Source: Colwellia psychrerythraea (GTDB taxonomy: Bacteria > Pseudomonadota > Gammaproteobacteria > Enterobacterales > Alteromonadaceae). Taken from it: DNA of 64,000 nucleotides. Positions 12,101-20,782 of the stretch are shown in pieces. Location: assembly GCF_000764225.1 (NCBI RefSeq), contig NZ_JQED01000040.1, positions 124,001 to 188,000 of the forward strand, given 5' to 3'. The notes under the pieces are model-generated. The model saw only the letters and a program-made list of their open reading frames with translations, was not told the DNA's origin and made no database searches. The position numbers and the translations under genes are program-made. Every line of letters begins with the position of its first letter. The stretch's first letter is position 1.

Positions 12101-12372
12101 TTAGTGCCAGTGCCACCGCCACGTGCACTAAATTTAATACTGAGATATTGTGCTTCACTGGCTGTTTTAGCCAATAACACAATATCTGCTTTAGTGCGTG
12201 GTTGAATAACTAATTGCGGCAACTGTTGGTATATGCTGTTATCAGTTGCGACTGAAAGCCTCGCGCTGTAGCTGGCATTAATATCACCAGTAAAGCTGTT
12301 ATCTTTTAATGAACGAATAAAATTATCATATAAAGGAGGAAGATGATTTTGATGACTAATATGGGGAAGCAT
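9169..12372 (-). CDS. ydiJ: YdiJ-type FAD-linked dehydrogenase with Fe-S domain
   Basis: This 1067-residue protein fuses a flavin domain to an iron-sulfur domain. The PCMH-type FAD-binding domain (about 50-280) carries ARGGGTGTNGQSLTPG. An FAD-oxidase C-terminal domain follows, ending near DPHNKMNPGKI. A first Cys cluster (CNGNGLCF, about residue 607) and a ferredoxin motif CLACKACASQCPIKVDVP (about 711) come next. The C-terminal CCG-like domain contains VGCCGMAGTYG. This is the layout of E. coli YdiJ, a relative of glycolate and D-lactate dehydrogenases; YdiJ-type enzymes have been linked to D-2-hydroxyglutarate oxidation. The precise substrate here is an inference. In E. coli ydiJ also lies close to ppsA. 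Confidence 0.88.
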   Translation of the reverse strand: MLPHISHQNHLPPLYDNFIRSLKDNSFTGDINASYSARLSVATDNSIYQQLPQLVIQPRTKADIVLLAKTASEAQYLSIKFSARGGGTGTNGQSLTPGVVVDLSKYMNKVLKINVEQKWVRVQAGVVKDQLNDFLRPHGFFFAPDLSTSNRATIGGMINTDASGQGSLVYGKTSNHVLALESVLANGEVLKTSPMSLAQAQELAQQNNIEGDSQTQTQTNSQSTSHARIMAQVLDSCLENRELVLKKFPRLNRFLTGYDLENVLTADESGDITGVDLSRLITGSEGSLAFVCEAKLNINPIRVAKTLINIKYDSFDSALRHSPALVDAKATSVETIDSRVLNLAKQDIVWHSVSDLITDVPGKIMDGINVVEYNGDSIEGLADQVNELTSVLDDLINKDNVDASDKLTESRGVIGYQVTSDLASINKIYAMRKKAVGLLGKTEGSQKPLAFAEDTAVPPENLADFIGEFRALLDGYELNYGMFGHVDAGVLHVRPALDMCDPEQEKLLRTLSDEVVKLTAKYGGLMWGEHGKGYRSEYGPEFFGEHLFNELRTIKAVFDPHNKMNPGKICTPIDSSEQLVSVDGTKRGSFDRQIPVTVKESFTAAMDCNGNGLCFNYDADSPMCPSSKITRDRRHSPKGRAGLMREWLRLLEKQGVDILKLEDNINASKSLWSVKEIVSNAADKLRINFISKPQQDENGNGDFSHEVMEAMQGCLACKACASQCPIKVDVPDFRSRFINIYYSRYARPLKDHLVANVEILAPLMAKAPKIVNAVLNTKLYDKLSDKTIGYVNTPLLSVPSLKKQVKKAGFSGFDLSKLQNLTTYQRKGYVLIVQDPFTSFYDATTVESMMNLIKKLGLEPILLPFKPNGKAQHVKGFLARFAKTAKSSSDFLNQLAELDIPMLGMDASMVLCYRDEYAKTLQQDRGNFSVLLAHEWLLNFIKQDTAFKISITAAERSKAKSFKLFSHCTEKTALVNSENEWQSIFEHFGLNLEKVSVGCCGMAGTYGHEKSNFDNSKGLFELSWQAKLETLSSEQVLATGFSCRSQVKRFSDLKARHPVAAILDSLR

Positions 12373-12859
12373 AACGACTTAATTTTATTTTAAACAGGAC
12401 AGTGCATCGAGTATATCATGTTGAAAATGAATTTTTACTCCATTTACAGGCCGATATTCAATAATATCACTCAATAATGAATATTTATTATGAAGACTAA
12501 ATAAACTTCCTTTTAATTGAGCATTACTACTGGCTCATAAATCAAGCGACTACACATTACCCACAAGGATTAACAATAGGCACTTCTCCATTTGAGCCTT
12601 ATCACAAGCCTCAATATCGCTACTTATCTAATACTAGGCCGATGCAAACAAGTTAAATGATTGATTATTTATCAATCACTAAGCTATGGCCATTACCTAA
12701 CTTGCTCACTTTTTTTATCCTTTGCCTTAGATAATTTTAACGGGACTGTTACTCAATCAATTGAATTAAATACACAAAAAATTATAAATATTGAAAGAAA
12801 AAAGCGCTAACAACTATCTATATGCCAATCGTTACTATTAAAATTTTAGAGAATTTACC
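12373..12859. other. Divergent intergenic region with no gene seen
   Basis: These 487 bases separate ydiJ (-) from the YHS operon (+). The stretch is AT-rich. It contains a short perfect palindrome GATATT-CAAT-AATATC (12453-12468) and a good sigma70-like promoter near its right end. No open frame there resembles a protein. Confidence 0.5.
12761..12788 (+). promoter_or_regulatory. Putative sigma70 promoter of the YHS/ATP-grasp operon
   Basis: TTGAAT (12761-12766) and TATAAA (12783-12788) are separated by 16 bases and lie about 72 bases before the ATG of the first gene. Both hexamers are close to consensus in an AT-rich background, so chance is possible. Confidence 0.4.
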
Positions 12860-13318
12860 ATGAAGATGATCATTAAAAGTTTTACAGCATTTACCTTTAT
12901 TAGTTTCTTGACGCTATTTACGGCAAGTGCCCATGCTGAGTCAGAAATATATACTGGCTACTTCAGTGATCTTGCAGTATCAGGTTACGACACAGTCGCT
13001 TATTTTGAACAAGGTAAACCTGTGAAAGGAGATAGTGACTATAGCTTTGAGTACAAAAAAGCAACTTGGCAATTTAGCTCGCAAGCAAATTTAGCACTTT
13101 TTAAAGCAAATCCCGAAAAATATTCGCCCCAATATGGAGGGTACTGTGCTTGGGCTGCCGCAGATGGCCGTACAGCCAGCGGTGATCCTCTACAGTGGAC
13201 AATTATCAATAATAAACTTTACTTAAACTATAACGCAGCCGTAAAAGAAGACTGGTTAAAAGACGCTAACAGATTCATTACTGAAGCTGATAATAACTGG
13301 CCTGAACTTTTAAAGTAA
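12860..13318 (+). CDS. Secreted YHS-domain protein
   Basis: This 152-residue protein has a clear signal peptide (about 1-26, ending ASAHA-ES). The mature part reads SGYDTVAYFEQGKPVKGD, followed by NPEKYSPQYGGYCAWAAADG. This is the pattern of periplasmic YHS-domain proteins, which are related to metal-binding YHS modules. One Cys remains (YCAW) near the C-terminal half. Its function is unknown; a role in metal or redox handling is only a guess. It is the first gene of the rightward cluster and is followed 26 bases later by a membrane-protein gene. Confidence 0.8.
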   Translation: MKMIIKSFTAFTFISFLTLFTASAHAESEIYTGYFSDLAVSGYDTVAYFEQGKPVKGDSDYSFEYKKATWQFSSQANLALFKANPEKYSPQYGGYCAWAAADGRTASGDPLQWTIINNKLYLNYNAAVKEDWLKDANRFITEADNNWPELLK

Positions 13319-13344
13319 CTATCTAAAAGAGAAAGAGAATAATT

Positions 13345-13848
13345 ATGAAAGACCGTATTATCGCCATTTTTAGTTGGGTCGTTGTAGCATGGACGTGTAA
13401 AGTATTTTTATCTTCACTCCCTTATAAATTTTCTGGTCACCCGGATACTCAACATATATTCGGTACGATAGGTGTATGGATGCAGGAAACGATAAATCCT
13501 AGCCTGGGCCTGTGGTTTGCAGAACATGGTGCTGTTGCTGTAGGCATATTTGAACTCTTCGCATCATTACTTCTCTTATCACCCCTTGTTTTTTGGGCAA
13601 TAAAAAAAATGAACTTAGTCAATAAGGTACCAACACGTGAATTGATTCATACGTTGGGTGGTTTATTGTCGGCGAGTGTCATGGCTGGAGCAATGTTTTT
13701 TCACTTAGTAACACCACTGGGTATTGAAGTGTTGCACAACGGTGAAAGTGACGGTGGCTCACTGTTTTATGCAGCAGTATCTATTTTTATTTTAGGGCTT
13801 ATTTCCGCGAGTATTAATGGCGCTATTGTACGTCGTCAATACAATTAA
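13345..13848 (+). CDS. DoxX-like four-helix membrane protein
   Basis: 167 residues with four predicted membrane helices: about 5-22, 62-82, 103-122 and 138-158. The spacing and the sequence around KFSGHPDTQHIFGTIG resemble DoxX/DUF-type small membrane proteins, but I cannot assign the family with certainty. Its ribosome site is purine-rich (GAGAAAGAGAA). Only 26 bases separate it from the YHS gene and 25 from the ATP-grasp gene, so all are likely on one transcript. The function is unknown. Confidence 0.7.
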   Translation: MKDRIIAIFSWVVVAWTCKVFLSSLPYKFSGHPDTQHIFGTIGVWMQETINPSLGLWFAEHGAVAVGIFELFASLLLLSPLVFWAIKKMNLVNKVPTRELIHTLGGLLSASVMAGAMFFHLVTPLGIEVLHNGESDGGSLFYAAVSIFILGLISASINGAIVRRQYN

Positions 13849-13873
13849 CCAATAACTAAGGCTGTGTCAGCAG

Positions 13874-14719
13874 ATGATTATTCGAATATTACTTGTTTTA
13901 AGCTATGTCGTATCATGCATTCGATTATGCGTGAAACCCTGGTATTACTTTCGATTAAATGCCCCTTACTTCAATGAGAGTAAGGGACTGTTTTCTAAAT
14001 TAGACATCGATCGTCTTATTCCGAGGCAATGGCGTTTAGAGCAATGGGTAGACGATGGCACACGCGAACCATCAGAGTATCCGGTGTTTGTAAAACCTGA
14101 GTGGGGACAAAATTCACGGGGGATATCACGGGCTGACAATCTAATGCAACTTCAGCAATTTCGTCGACAACGCAAGTTAAGTAAGATGCGTTATTTAGTG
14201 CAAGAAGCTGCTAAGGGAGCAATCGAATTCGAAATATTTACAATTGCCAATCATCAAGATTTAAGTAAACACGCCGTGTTATCGGTAACACAGGTCAATA
14301 ATACAAGTTCAGATAAATTCCCAATCAATGGAATTTATAACAAAAAAACGCAATATCAAGATATTACACCGACATTATCTATCGAACAACGTGAAAAAAT
14401 TTCTCAATACGCGAGTGAAATCGGCCAATTTAAAATTTCTCGTTTAGGTGTTAGAGCCGATTCTATAGCGGCATTAGTAGCTGGGCAGTTTGAGGTAATA
14501 GAAATCAATTTATTCGTGCCTATGCCGTTAGTCTTATTATGTCAGCAGCGCAGCAGTATTGATAACGTACGTTTCATTTTTAATGCCATGTACTCACTAG
14601 CTAATGTCACTAAACAGATCCCTAAAAATCAACCGTATAAGGCAATTTTTTTCAGAAAACTAGGGGTAATGCGTCAACATACTATAAAAGAAAATGAGGT
14701 TGGCAATGAAAGCCATTAA
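13874..14719 (+). CDS. ATP-grasp family protein (first of a pair)
   Basis: 281 residues. A hydrophobic N-terminal segment (about 1-20) may anchor it to the membrane. The remainder reads as an ATP-grasp ligase: PVFVKPEWGQNSRGISR supplies the ATP-binding Lys and the glycine-rich loop, YLVQEAAKG corresponds to the hinge strand, and FEVIEINLFVPMP contains the ExN metal-ligand pair. ATP-grasp enzymes join a carboxylate to an amine or thiol through an acylphosphate. The substrate cannot be read from sequence. The gene ends 11 bases inside the next ATP-grasp gene, so the two may be made in fixed ratio and act together. Homologues may be labelled D-alanine-D-alanine ligase-like, which would be weak evidence. 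Confidence 0.75.
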   Translation: MIIRILLVLSYVVSCIRLCVKPWYYFRLNAPYFNESKGLFSKLDIDRLIPRQWRLEQWVDDGTREPSEYPVFVKPEWGQNSRGISRADNLMQLQQFRRQRKLSKMRYLVQEAAKGAIEFEIFTIANHQDLSKHAVLSVTQVNNTSSDKFPINGIYNKKTQYQDITPTLSIEQREKISQYASEIGQFKISRLGVRADSIAALVAGQFEVIEINLFVPMPLVLLCQQRSSIDNVRFIFNAMYSLANVTKQIPKNQPYKAIFFRKLGVMRQHTIKENEVGNESH

Positions 14720-15614
14720 GAAAATTATTTATGCATGGATCAGTCAAAAATTCATGGGTGGATGCAGCAGTTACAATTCATTAGAAACTCGCAAGTGCTG
14801 TCGCTCTAAAGAACAGGCACGCAATGTCTTTTCAAAAGGCGGTATTCCTCATGCCCACGGTAAAATATTTTTAAACCCTTGGGTCGCTCATCAATTTGCT
14901 AAAAAGCATGGCTTTCCATTGGTGATTAAACCTAATGTCAGTGGATTTTCCCGCGGTAGTCATTTTCCTATTACTAACTATAGACAATTATACAAGGCCA
15001 TTTTTTTGGCTAAATTGTGGTGGCCCACAACAGTGGTTGAACAATATTTACAGGGTAAAAACTATCGTGTAGTGGTCATAAAAGGACAAATAATGTCTGT
15101 TATTGAACGCTTTGCCCCTTTTGTTATGGGCGACGGGAAAATGACTATTGGTCAACTCATTGATCAAGAAAATGAAGTGCGTAAATCGATGGCGTTATTT
15201 CCCTGCATTTCACCACTTAAGAAAAACGCAATCACAGTTAAATTTCTAAAAAAACAGAACTTAACGTTAGATGACATTCCTGCTGAGGGTAATATTGTCA
15301 CTTTGTTTTATCGAATTTCATTAGCACCAGGCGGTGTTGTGAAAACGATAGATAAAACAACGATTCCTATAGAAAACATGACATTATTTTTAAAAGTACT
15401 GGACTTGTTTGACGCCAACATACTCGGTATTGATGTTATTTTTGAACAAGACATTACCAAAGACTATACCGAACAGAAATGTATATTTTTAGAAGTGAAT
15501 TCACGCCCATATTTAAAAATGCATGATTACCCTCGTTTTGGTAAAAAAGAAGATTTATCACCTTATTTCAAACAACTGGAACAGCTTGAGATTAGTCAAG
15601 CAGATATTTTTTAA
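14706..15614 (+). CDS. ATP-grasp ligase (second of a pair), cyanophycin-synthetase-like
   Basis: 302 residues from ATG 14706, chosen because GAGG lies six bases upstream; an earlier ATG at 14694 overlaps that site. Motifs in order are FPLVIKPNVSGFSRGSHF (ATP-binding Lys), TVVEQYLQGKNYRVVVI (hinge and catalytic Arg), LGIDVIF, and the metal site FLEVNSRPYLKMHDYP. The ExN...MHxxP ending is typical of the ATP-grasp module of cyanophycin synthetase and of bifunctional glutathione synthetase (GshF), so an amino-acid or peptide ligase is the best guess. It overlaps the previous gene, and its stop overlaps the next start (TAATG). It is a separate sequence from the first ATP-grasp, not a recent duplicate. 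Confidence 0.8.
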   Translation: MKAIKKIIYAWISQKFMGGCSSYNSLETRKCCRSKEQARNVFSKGGIPHAHGKIFLNPWVAHQFAKKHGFPLVIKPNVSGFSRGSHFPITNYRQLYKAIFLAKLWWPTTVVEQYLQGKNYRVVVIKGQIMSVIERFAPFVMGDGKMTIGQLIDQENEVRKSMALFPCISPLKKNAITVKFLKKQNLTLDDIPAEGNIVTLFYRISLAPGGVVKTIDKTTIPIENMTLFLKVLDLFDANILGIDVIFEQDITKDYTEQKCIFLEVNSRPYLKMHDYPRFGKKEDLSPYFKQLEQLEISQADIF

Positions 15615-16813
15615 TGACGGAGGTTGCTCGCTTATTTTATCGCTTTGCCGGCGTTCATTCATTATTGATAGGTTTATTACCCTTTTTCATTCCTGTTTTG
15701 TTATGGCAGCAAGGGTATCAACTAATCGAAATTAGCGCATTTATTGCCTTAACAGCTGCTGGGTTCATGATAGGGCTAATAGGCTGGAAAGCTCTTTATA
15801 ACCGAAGGCACTGGCGTGCTATTTTGCTGGGTTCTTTTGTCGCTGAATTAGCCTTGGTTACGAGTTTAATCCTAATAACCTACTTAATAGAATTGAGCGT
15901 GACAGTATTTGTATTAGCAGCGTTACTTAATGGAATTTACAATTGCTTTTATTGGATCACCCAACGTACTTTATTCAGTGCTATGACCCAAGTTCCAGCA
16001 GACAAACAAGCAAACATTATAACAGGAAAACAATTCGGTAACTTTCAAATTGTTATCGTTATATTTTTAAAAATTGGCATATTAATGGGAGGGTATTTTC
16101 TCGCACAGCAACAAACGCTGTGGTTATTGGTCATTAGTACTTTGCTCTCGGTGTTTGCATATTTTGCCTTATGCCGACAAGTTATCAATAACGAAAGTCA
16201 ACAAATACCAATAGACAAGACAACCCCGATTGATTATCGACAAAAAGTAGTCTTTAGCCTCGATGGTATATTTCTGTTTTGTGAGAGTTATTTTTGGGTA
16301 TTAACATTATTTTTTATCACTGATAACAATGTTATGGATCTCGGTTTATTAGTGGTTGGGTTAACCATCACTTTAAGCATTATATTTTGGGGAATTAAAA
16401 ACACTATAGATAAATTAAACCAACGCTACGTGTTCTACTCAGCCACCATATTGTATGCCGCATCTTGGTTCATGCGAGGCAGCGTCAACAACCATACTGA
16501 ACACTATTTATTATTGGTTAGTATTATCATCATCGCCTTTTTAACCACTTTTTTTAGGCTAAGTTTTAATAAACAGTTTTTTGATGACGCTAATGCCCAG
16601 CAGCCGTTAGCTTTTATCATAATGAAGAGTAATTTATCTCAAAAAGGGCTGCTATTGTTCTTTACGATGTTGTCATTCGGTTTAATGGTGATGGGGGAAA
16701 CAGATAATTCACTCGCTTTACTTTATTGGTGTTTAGCGCCAGTAGCAGTGTTGTATGGGATATACCCTTTACGACATCAAACACATTTGCAGTCGGAATT
16801 GAATAATGAATAA
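15614..16813 (+). CDS. MFS-like membrane transporter
   Basis: 399 residues with about 11-12 hydrophobic segments spread over the whole length. A long loop lies near the middle (about 195-215), which is the usual two-bundle MFS layout. The N-terminal segment HSLLIGLLPFFIPVLLWQQG and the following helices fit a drug or metabolite exporter. Its ATG overlaps the stop of the second ATP-grasp gene by one base, and its own stop lies inside the next gene. In this context it could export or import the product of the two ligases (inference). Confidence 0.75.
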   Translation: MTEVARLFYRFAGVHSLLIGLLPFFIPVLLWQQGYQLIEISAFIALTAAGFMIGLIGWKALYNRRHWRAILLGSFVAELALVTSLILITYLIELSVTVFVLAALLNGIYNCFYWITQRTLFSAMTQVPADKQANIITGKQFGNFQIVIVIFLKIGILMGGYFLAQQQTLWLLVISTLLSVFAYFALCRQVINNESQQIPIDKTTPIDYRQKVVFSLDGIFLFCESYFWVLTLFFITDNNVMDLGLLVVGLTITLSIIFWGIKNTIDKLNQRYVFYSATILYAASWFMRGSVNNHTEHYLLLVSIIIIAFLTTFFRLSFNKQFFDDANAQQPLAFIIMKSNLSQKGLLLFFTMLSFGLMVMGETDNSLALLYWCLAPVAVLYGIYPLRHQTHLQSELNNE

Positions 16814-17342
16814 AATTATTAGCGGTAGTATCGAATCATTAGAACAAATGATAGATTTTATCACAGGGCTTAGCGATGAAGCCTATAAGAAAGCACCTAA
16901 GCCATTATTTAATAGCTCAATTGGCCAACATTTACGGCATATTCTCGACGTTTATATGGCATTAATGAACAGTGATAATATTACAGAGATAAATTATGAT
17001 ATCCGCCGCAGAGGACTAGATCTTGAGACAGTGCGCAGTGAAGGCCTCCGTGAATTAAATCTAATATATCAATGGCTTAGCACACTTAACCCAGACGTTC
17101 TTACTTTGTCCATATCAATTCGAAGTGAAGTGTCTGTGTGTAGCGAACAATCAGCACAAATGGCATCGTCGATGGGACGTGAATTATGCTTTGCTTCAAG
17201 TCATTTAACCCATCACTTAGCATTGATGGCCGCGATTGCGAAATTTTTGGGTCATGAGGTTAATGATGAATTTGGTGTCGCACCAACCACAGCGACGTTT
17301 TTACGTAGTCAACAGCAAAAGACTGATACATGTGCACCGTAA
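16806..17342 (+). CDS. DinB-like putative metal-dependent protein
   Basis: 178 residues, mostly helical. The segments SIGQHLRHILDVY, YDIRRRGLDLE and SHLTHHLALMA place His residues as in the DinB/YfiT four-helix-bundle superfamily, whose members bind a divalent metal and often act as thiol-dependent transferases (bacillithiol or mycothiol in other phyla). The tail GVAPTTATF is typical of a subgroup I recall near NRDE proteins. It overlaps the MFS gene by 8 bases and the NRDE gene by 13 bases. Its activity is unknown. Confidence 0.75.
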   Translation: MNKIISGSIESLEQMIDFITGLSDEAYKKAPKPLFNSSIGQHLRHILDVYMALMNSDNITEINYDIRRRGLDLETVRSEGLRELNLIYQWLSTLNPDVLTLSISIRSEVSVCSEQSAQMASSMGRELCFASSHLTHHLALMAAIAKFLGHEVNDEFGVAPTTATFLRSQQQKTDTCAP

Positions 17343-18091
17343 GTTGGCTGGTTGAAAACAATGATTACCATGTATTTTTTAATCGTGATGAACAGCGATC
17401 TCGCAGCTTGGCACTACCACCCCAACAATTCACCATAAATAGAACTGAATCCTTGATGCCGATTGATCCCGACGGCAATGGCACTTGGATAAGCACTAAT
17501 GAGTTTGGTTTAACTTTATGTTTATTAAATTACTATCAGGGTATTACCCCTCAAGGAGCTTTCGTTAGTCGTGGGCTCTTAGTCAAAGCATTATCTGCAA
17601 AAAAAACAATACAAGAAGCACATCAAGCACTGCAACAATCAAGGTTAAGAGATTATGCATCATTTAGTTTATTGGCTTTTGGTTACGATATTCACGGTCT
17701 GTTTGTGCAAAAAACATGGCAATGGAGTGGCAAGCAGTTAACTCAATTACAGCTGTGCAGTCCATTTACTTCATCGTCAGTAAAATTTGAACAAGTGAGT
17801 AGTTCTCGTTTTGCCCTAGCAAACCAAATGCCAATGAAAAGTGTGGCTGACGTAAAACTTTACCATCAAAGTCATCAACCTGACAAAAGCCACTTATCAG
17901 CTTGTATGCATCGCACTGATGCAAAAAGTGTTAGTATGAGTCATATTCATGTCAGCCCACAGCAAAGTTATTTTCATTACAAAAATGCATCCCCTTGTTC
18001 TCGCCAGCCATTTGTAACGACAGAACTAACACGTTCATTACAAACCAGCCACTTAACATATCGCTCATTATCTAACCTGAACTCGGTTTAA
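17330..18091 (+). CDS. NRDE (TANGO2-like) family protein
   Basis: 253 residues starting MCTVSWLVENNDYHVFFNRDEQ. The Cys at position 2 and the NRDE motif (about 18-21) define the NRDE/TANGO2 family. These have an Ntn-hydrolase-like fold in which Cys2 would be the nucleophile after Met removal. The TANGO2 function in eukaryotes is still debated, and the bacterial role is unknown. A later DPDGNGTWIS motif also fits the family. The ATG lies inside the DinB-like gene, so the pair is translationally coupled. It is the last gene of the operon. Confidence 0.8.
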   Translation: MCTVSWLVENNDYHVFFNRDEQRSRSLALPPQQFTINRTESLMPIDPDGNGTWISTNEFGLTLCLLNYYQGITPQGAFVSRGLLVKALSAKKTIQEAHQALQQSRLRDYASFSLLAFGYDIHGLFVQKTWQWSGKQLTQLQLCSPFTSSSVKFEQVSSSRFALANQMPMKSVADVKLYHQSHQPDKSHLSACMHRTDAKSVSMSHIHVSPQQSYFHYKNASPCSRQPFVTTELTRSLQTSHLTYRSLSNLNSV

Positions 18092-18119
18092 GGTATTTTT
18101 AATCCTCTAAAATTGATTT

Positions 18120-18198
18120 AATGCACTTCTAGTTAGAATAGTTGTGCTTAATTCAAGACAACTAGACTTGTCAATAGTCAGCCTATTGCAAGTGCATT
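18120..18198 (+). ncRNA. Candidate three-way-junction RNA element after the NRDE gene
   Basis: An outer perfect stem AATGCACTT (18120-18128) / AAGTGCATT (18190-18198) encloses two inner hairpins. The first is TAGTTGT-g-CTT, loop AATTC, AAG-ACAACTA (18139-18164), with one bulged base. The second is CAATAG, loop TCAGC, CTATTG (18172-18188). Such nested pairing in 79 bases is unlikely by chance. It starts 28 bases after the operon stop and lies 87 bases before the terminator at 18285, so a 3'UTR-derived small RNA or an mRNA-stability element is possible. A palindromic mobile repeat is the alternative. The strand is assumed. Confidence 0.35.
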
Positions 18199-18284
18199 TA
18201 ACGAAGAAGTCAGTAAAACTTGCCGCTAGAGAATAAATTATCAAGTCGAACTCAGGTTATCTATGGCGTTATTTATCGACATAA

Positions 18285-18321
18285 AAAAACACGTTATCTC
18301 CAAAGAGGCTAACGTGTTTTT
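18285..18321. terminator. Bidirectional terminator between the NRDE operon and ppsA
   Basis: AAAAACACGTTA (18285-18296) pairs perfectly with TAACGTGTTTTT (18310-18321), and the loop contains a further CTC/GAG pair. A-runs and T-runs flank the stem, so it can act in both directions on the convergent operons. The rest of 18092-18394 carries no gene. Confidence 0.88.
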
Positions 18322-18394
18322 AATATCACTTGAAAAGTAATATGGGAATTGCTTTTCTGGCTTGGCCTTTAGCTAAATTCTAGCTAACAGTTAA

Positions 18395-20782
18395 TTAGCT
18401 GTTATTCGCTAATTGCTCAGCAAGGTATAACCATGTTGGTAATACAGTATCAGGGTTTAGCGAGACACTATCAATGCCCTGCTCTACTAACCAAGCAGCA
18501 AAGTCTTCATGATCTGAAGGCCCTTGACCACAAATACCAACATATTTACCACGTGCTTTACAGGCTTTTATCGCCATTGCTAACAGCATTTTTATCGCTG
18601 GATTACGCTCGTCAAATAAGTGAGCAATTAATCCTGAGTCTCTATCTAAGCCAAGTGTTAATTGAGTTAAATCATTTGAGCCGATAGAAAAACCATCAAA
18701 GTAATCAAGGAATTGATCAGCTAATAAAGCGTTTGATGGTAATTCACACATCATAATAATGCGTAAACCATTCTCACCACGTTTTAAGCCATGCTCAGCT
18801 AAGATATCAATAACCGCTGCGGCTTCTTCAAGAGTACGTACAAACGGGATCATGACTTCAACATTAGTTAAATCCATATCGTTACGTACACGTTTTATCG
18901 CTTCACATTCTAGAGCAAAACAATCTCTAAAATCTTTAGAGATATAACGTGCAGCACCACGATAACCGATCATAGGGTTTTCTTCATGTGGTTCATATGC
19001 TTCGCCACCAACCAGATTAGCATATTCGTTTGATTTAAAATCAGACATACGCACAATCACTTTTTCCGGTGAGTATGCAGCCGCTAAGGTTGAGATACCT
19101 TCAGTTAGCTTAGCAATATAAAACTCAACGGGGCTTTCATATCCCGCAATAATATCGTTAATCTCATCTTGTAAATCAACCGGTTGCGTATCAAAATTAA
19201 TCAGAGCTTTAGGGTGAATACCAATCATTTTATTGATGATAAATTCTAAGCGCGCTAAACCAATACCTGCATGCGGTAATCGGGCAAAAGCAAAAGCTCT
19301 GTCTGGGTTACCAACATTCATCATTATTTTTAGTGGTAACTCAGGCATATCATTAATTTCAGATGTTTTCACATCAAAATCTAACTTACCACGGTAAATA
19401 AAACCGGTATCGCCTTCAGCACAAGAAACAGTGATGTTATCGCCAGCGTTGATCAGCTCAGTTGCATTACCACAACCTACCACCGCAGGAATACCCATTT
19501 CACGGGCAATAATAGCCGCATGACAAGTTCTTCCACCGCGGTTAGTTACAATCGCCGAAGCGCGTTTCATGATAGGTTCCCAATCTGGGTCTGTCATATC
19601 TGTAACTAGAACATCACCTGGTAGGATCTTATCCATTTCATCCAACGATGATAAAACCTTAGCTTCACCGCTACCAATTTTATGACCTATTGAACGACCT
19701 TCACAAACTATTTCGGCTTTGCCATCGGCTTTTAATTGGAACTGCTCCATTACATTGGAGTTTTCTCGGCTCTTAACCGTTTCAGGACGGGCTTGAACGA
19801 TATATAACTTGCCATCTAAACCATCTTTTGCCCATTCAATATCCATCGGATGACCATAATGTTTTTCAATGATGACCGCTTGTTTAGCTAATTCTTCAAC
19901 TTCAGCATCGCTTAATGAAAAACGATTAGAATCCGCCTCATCAATATCAACAATTTCGACTTGCTTAGAATGCTCTTGGCTATCTGAGTACACCATTTTA
20001 ATAGCTTTACTACCAATATTACGACGTACGACGGCAGGTTTTCCTTTGGCCAGTGTTGGTTTATGAACATAAAACTCATCAGGGTTTACCGCCCCCTGCA
20101 CCACCATTTCACCTAAACCAAAACTTGAGGTAATGAAAACAACTTGATCAAAACCTGACTCAGTATCAATAGAGAACATAACACCTGAAGCAGAAATATC
20201 ACTTCGTACCATTCGCTGAATACCCGCAGATAAAGCAACACCACGATGGTCATAACCTTGATGAACACGGTATGAAATAGCGCGGTCATTAAACAATGAA
20301 GCAAAAACATGCTTAATTGCCACCATGACTGAAGCAAAACCACGAACATTTAAAAAGGTTTCTTGTTGACCAGCAAAAGAGGCATCAGGCATATCTTCTG
20401 CTGTAGCAGAAGAACGTACCGCAAAAGAAGCGTCCTCAGAGAAATCACCGGCAAGTTTTGCGTATGCCGCTTCAATATCAATCTGCATTTGAGGAAGAAA
20501 TGGCGTATCAATAATCCATTGACGAATAGTGGCACCACATTTGGCTAGCTCATTGACATCATCAACGTCTAAACCATCAAGTAATTGGTAAATTTTTTCA
20601 TTAATACCGCTTTGTTCTAAAAATTCATTAAATGCAAATGACGTGGTCGCGAACCCTGTAGGGACTTGCACACCAACATTAGCTAAGTTAGAAATCATTT
20701 CACCAAGCGATGCATTTTTACCGCCGACACGGTCTACATCGTTCATGCCTAAGCTTTGATACCAAAGAACATTTTCTTGCAC
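18395..20782 (-). CDS. ppsA: Phosphoenolpyruvate synthase
   Basis: 795 residues, full family length. It makes PEP from pyruvate and ATP (giving AMP and phosphate) in gluconeogenesis. Domains are an N-terminal ATP-binding domain (about 1-350), a swivelling phosphohistidine domain with the active-site His in [17 protein letters not shown] (about residue 420), and a C-terminal PEP-binding barrel ending with [15 protein letters not shown] and the Cys-containing [11 protein letters not shown]. The start is GTG at 20782, supported by GGAG seven bases upstream. It is divergent from its regulator ppsR. The terminator at 18285 lies downstream. Confidence 0.97.
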   Translation of the reverse strand: MQENVLWYQSLGMNDVDRVGGKNASLGEMISNLANVGVQVPTGFATTSFAFNEFLEQSGINEKIYQLLDGLDVDDVNELAKCGATIRQWIIDTPFLPQMQIDIEAAYAKLAGDFSEDASFAVRSSATAEDMPDASFAGQQETFLNVRGFASVMVAIKHVFASLFNDRAISYRVHQGYDHRGVALSAGIQRMVRSDISASGVMFSIDTESGFDQVVFITSSFGLGEMVVQGAVNPDEFYVHKPTLAKGKPAVVRRNIGSKAIKMVYSDSQEHSKQVEIVDIDEADSNRFSLSDAEVEELAKQAVIIEKHYGHPMDIEWAKDGLDGKLYIVQARPETVKSRENSNVMEQFQLKADGKAEIVCEGRSIGHKIGSGEAKVLSSLDEMDKILPGDVLVTDMTDPDWEPIMKRASAIVTNRGGRTCHAAIIAREMGIPAVVGCGNATELINAGDNITVSCAEGDTGFIYRGKLDFDVKTSEINDMPELPLKIMMNVGNPDRAFAFARLPHAGIGLARLEFIINKMIGIHPKALINFDTQPVDLQDEINDIIAGYESPVEFYIAKLTEGISTLAAAYSPEKVIVRMSDFKSNEYANLVGGEAYEPHEENPMIGYRGAARYISKDFRDCFALECEAIKRVRNDMDLTNVEVMIPFVRTLEEAAAVIDILAEHGLKRGENGLRIIMMCELPSNALLADQFLDYFDGFSIGSNDLTQLTLGLDRDSGLIAHLFDERNPAIKMLLAMAIKACKARGKYVGICGQGPSDHEDFAAWLVEQGIDSVSLNPDTVLPTWLYLAEQLANNS

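Noticed and set aside
12453..12468. GATATT-CAAT-AATATC palindrome as an operator
   Set aside because: Short and made only of common AT-rich words; it is expected by chance in such DNA and far from the mapped promoter-like site.
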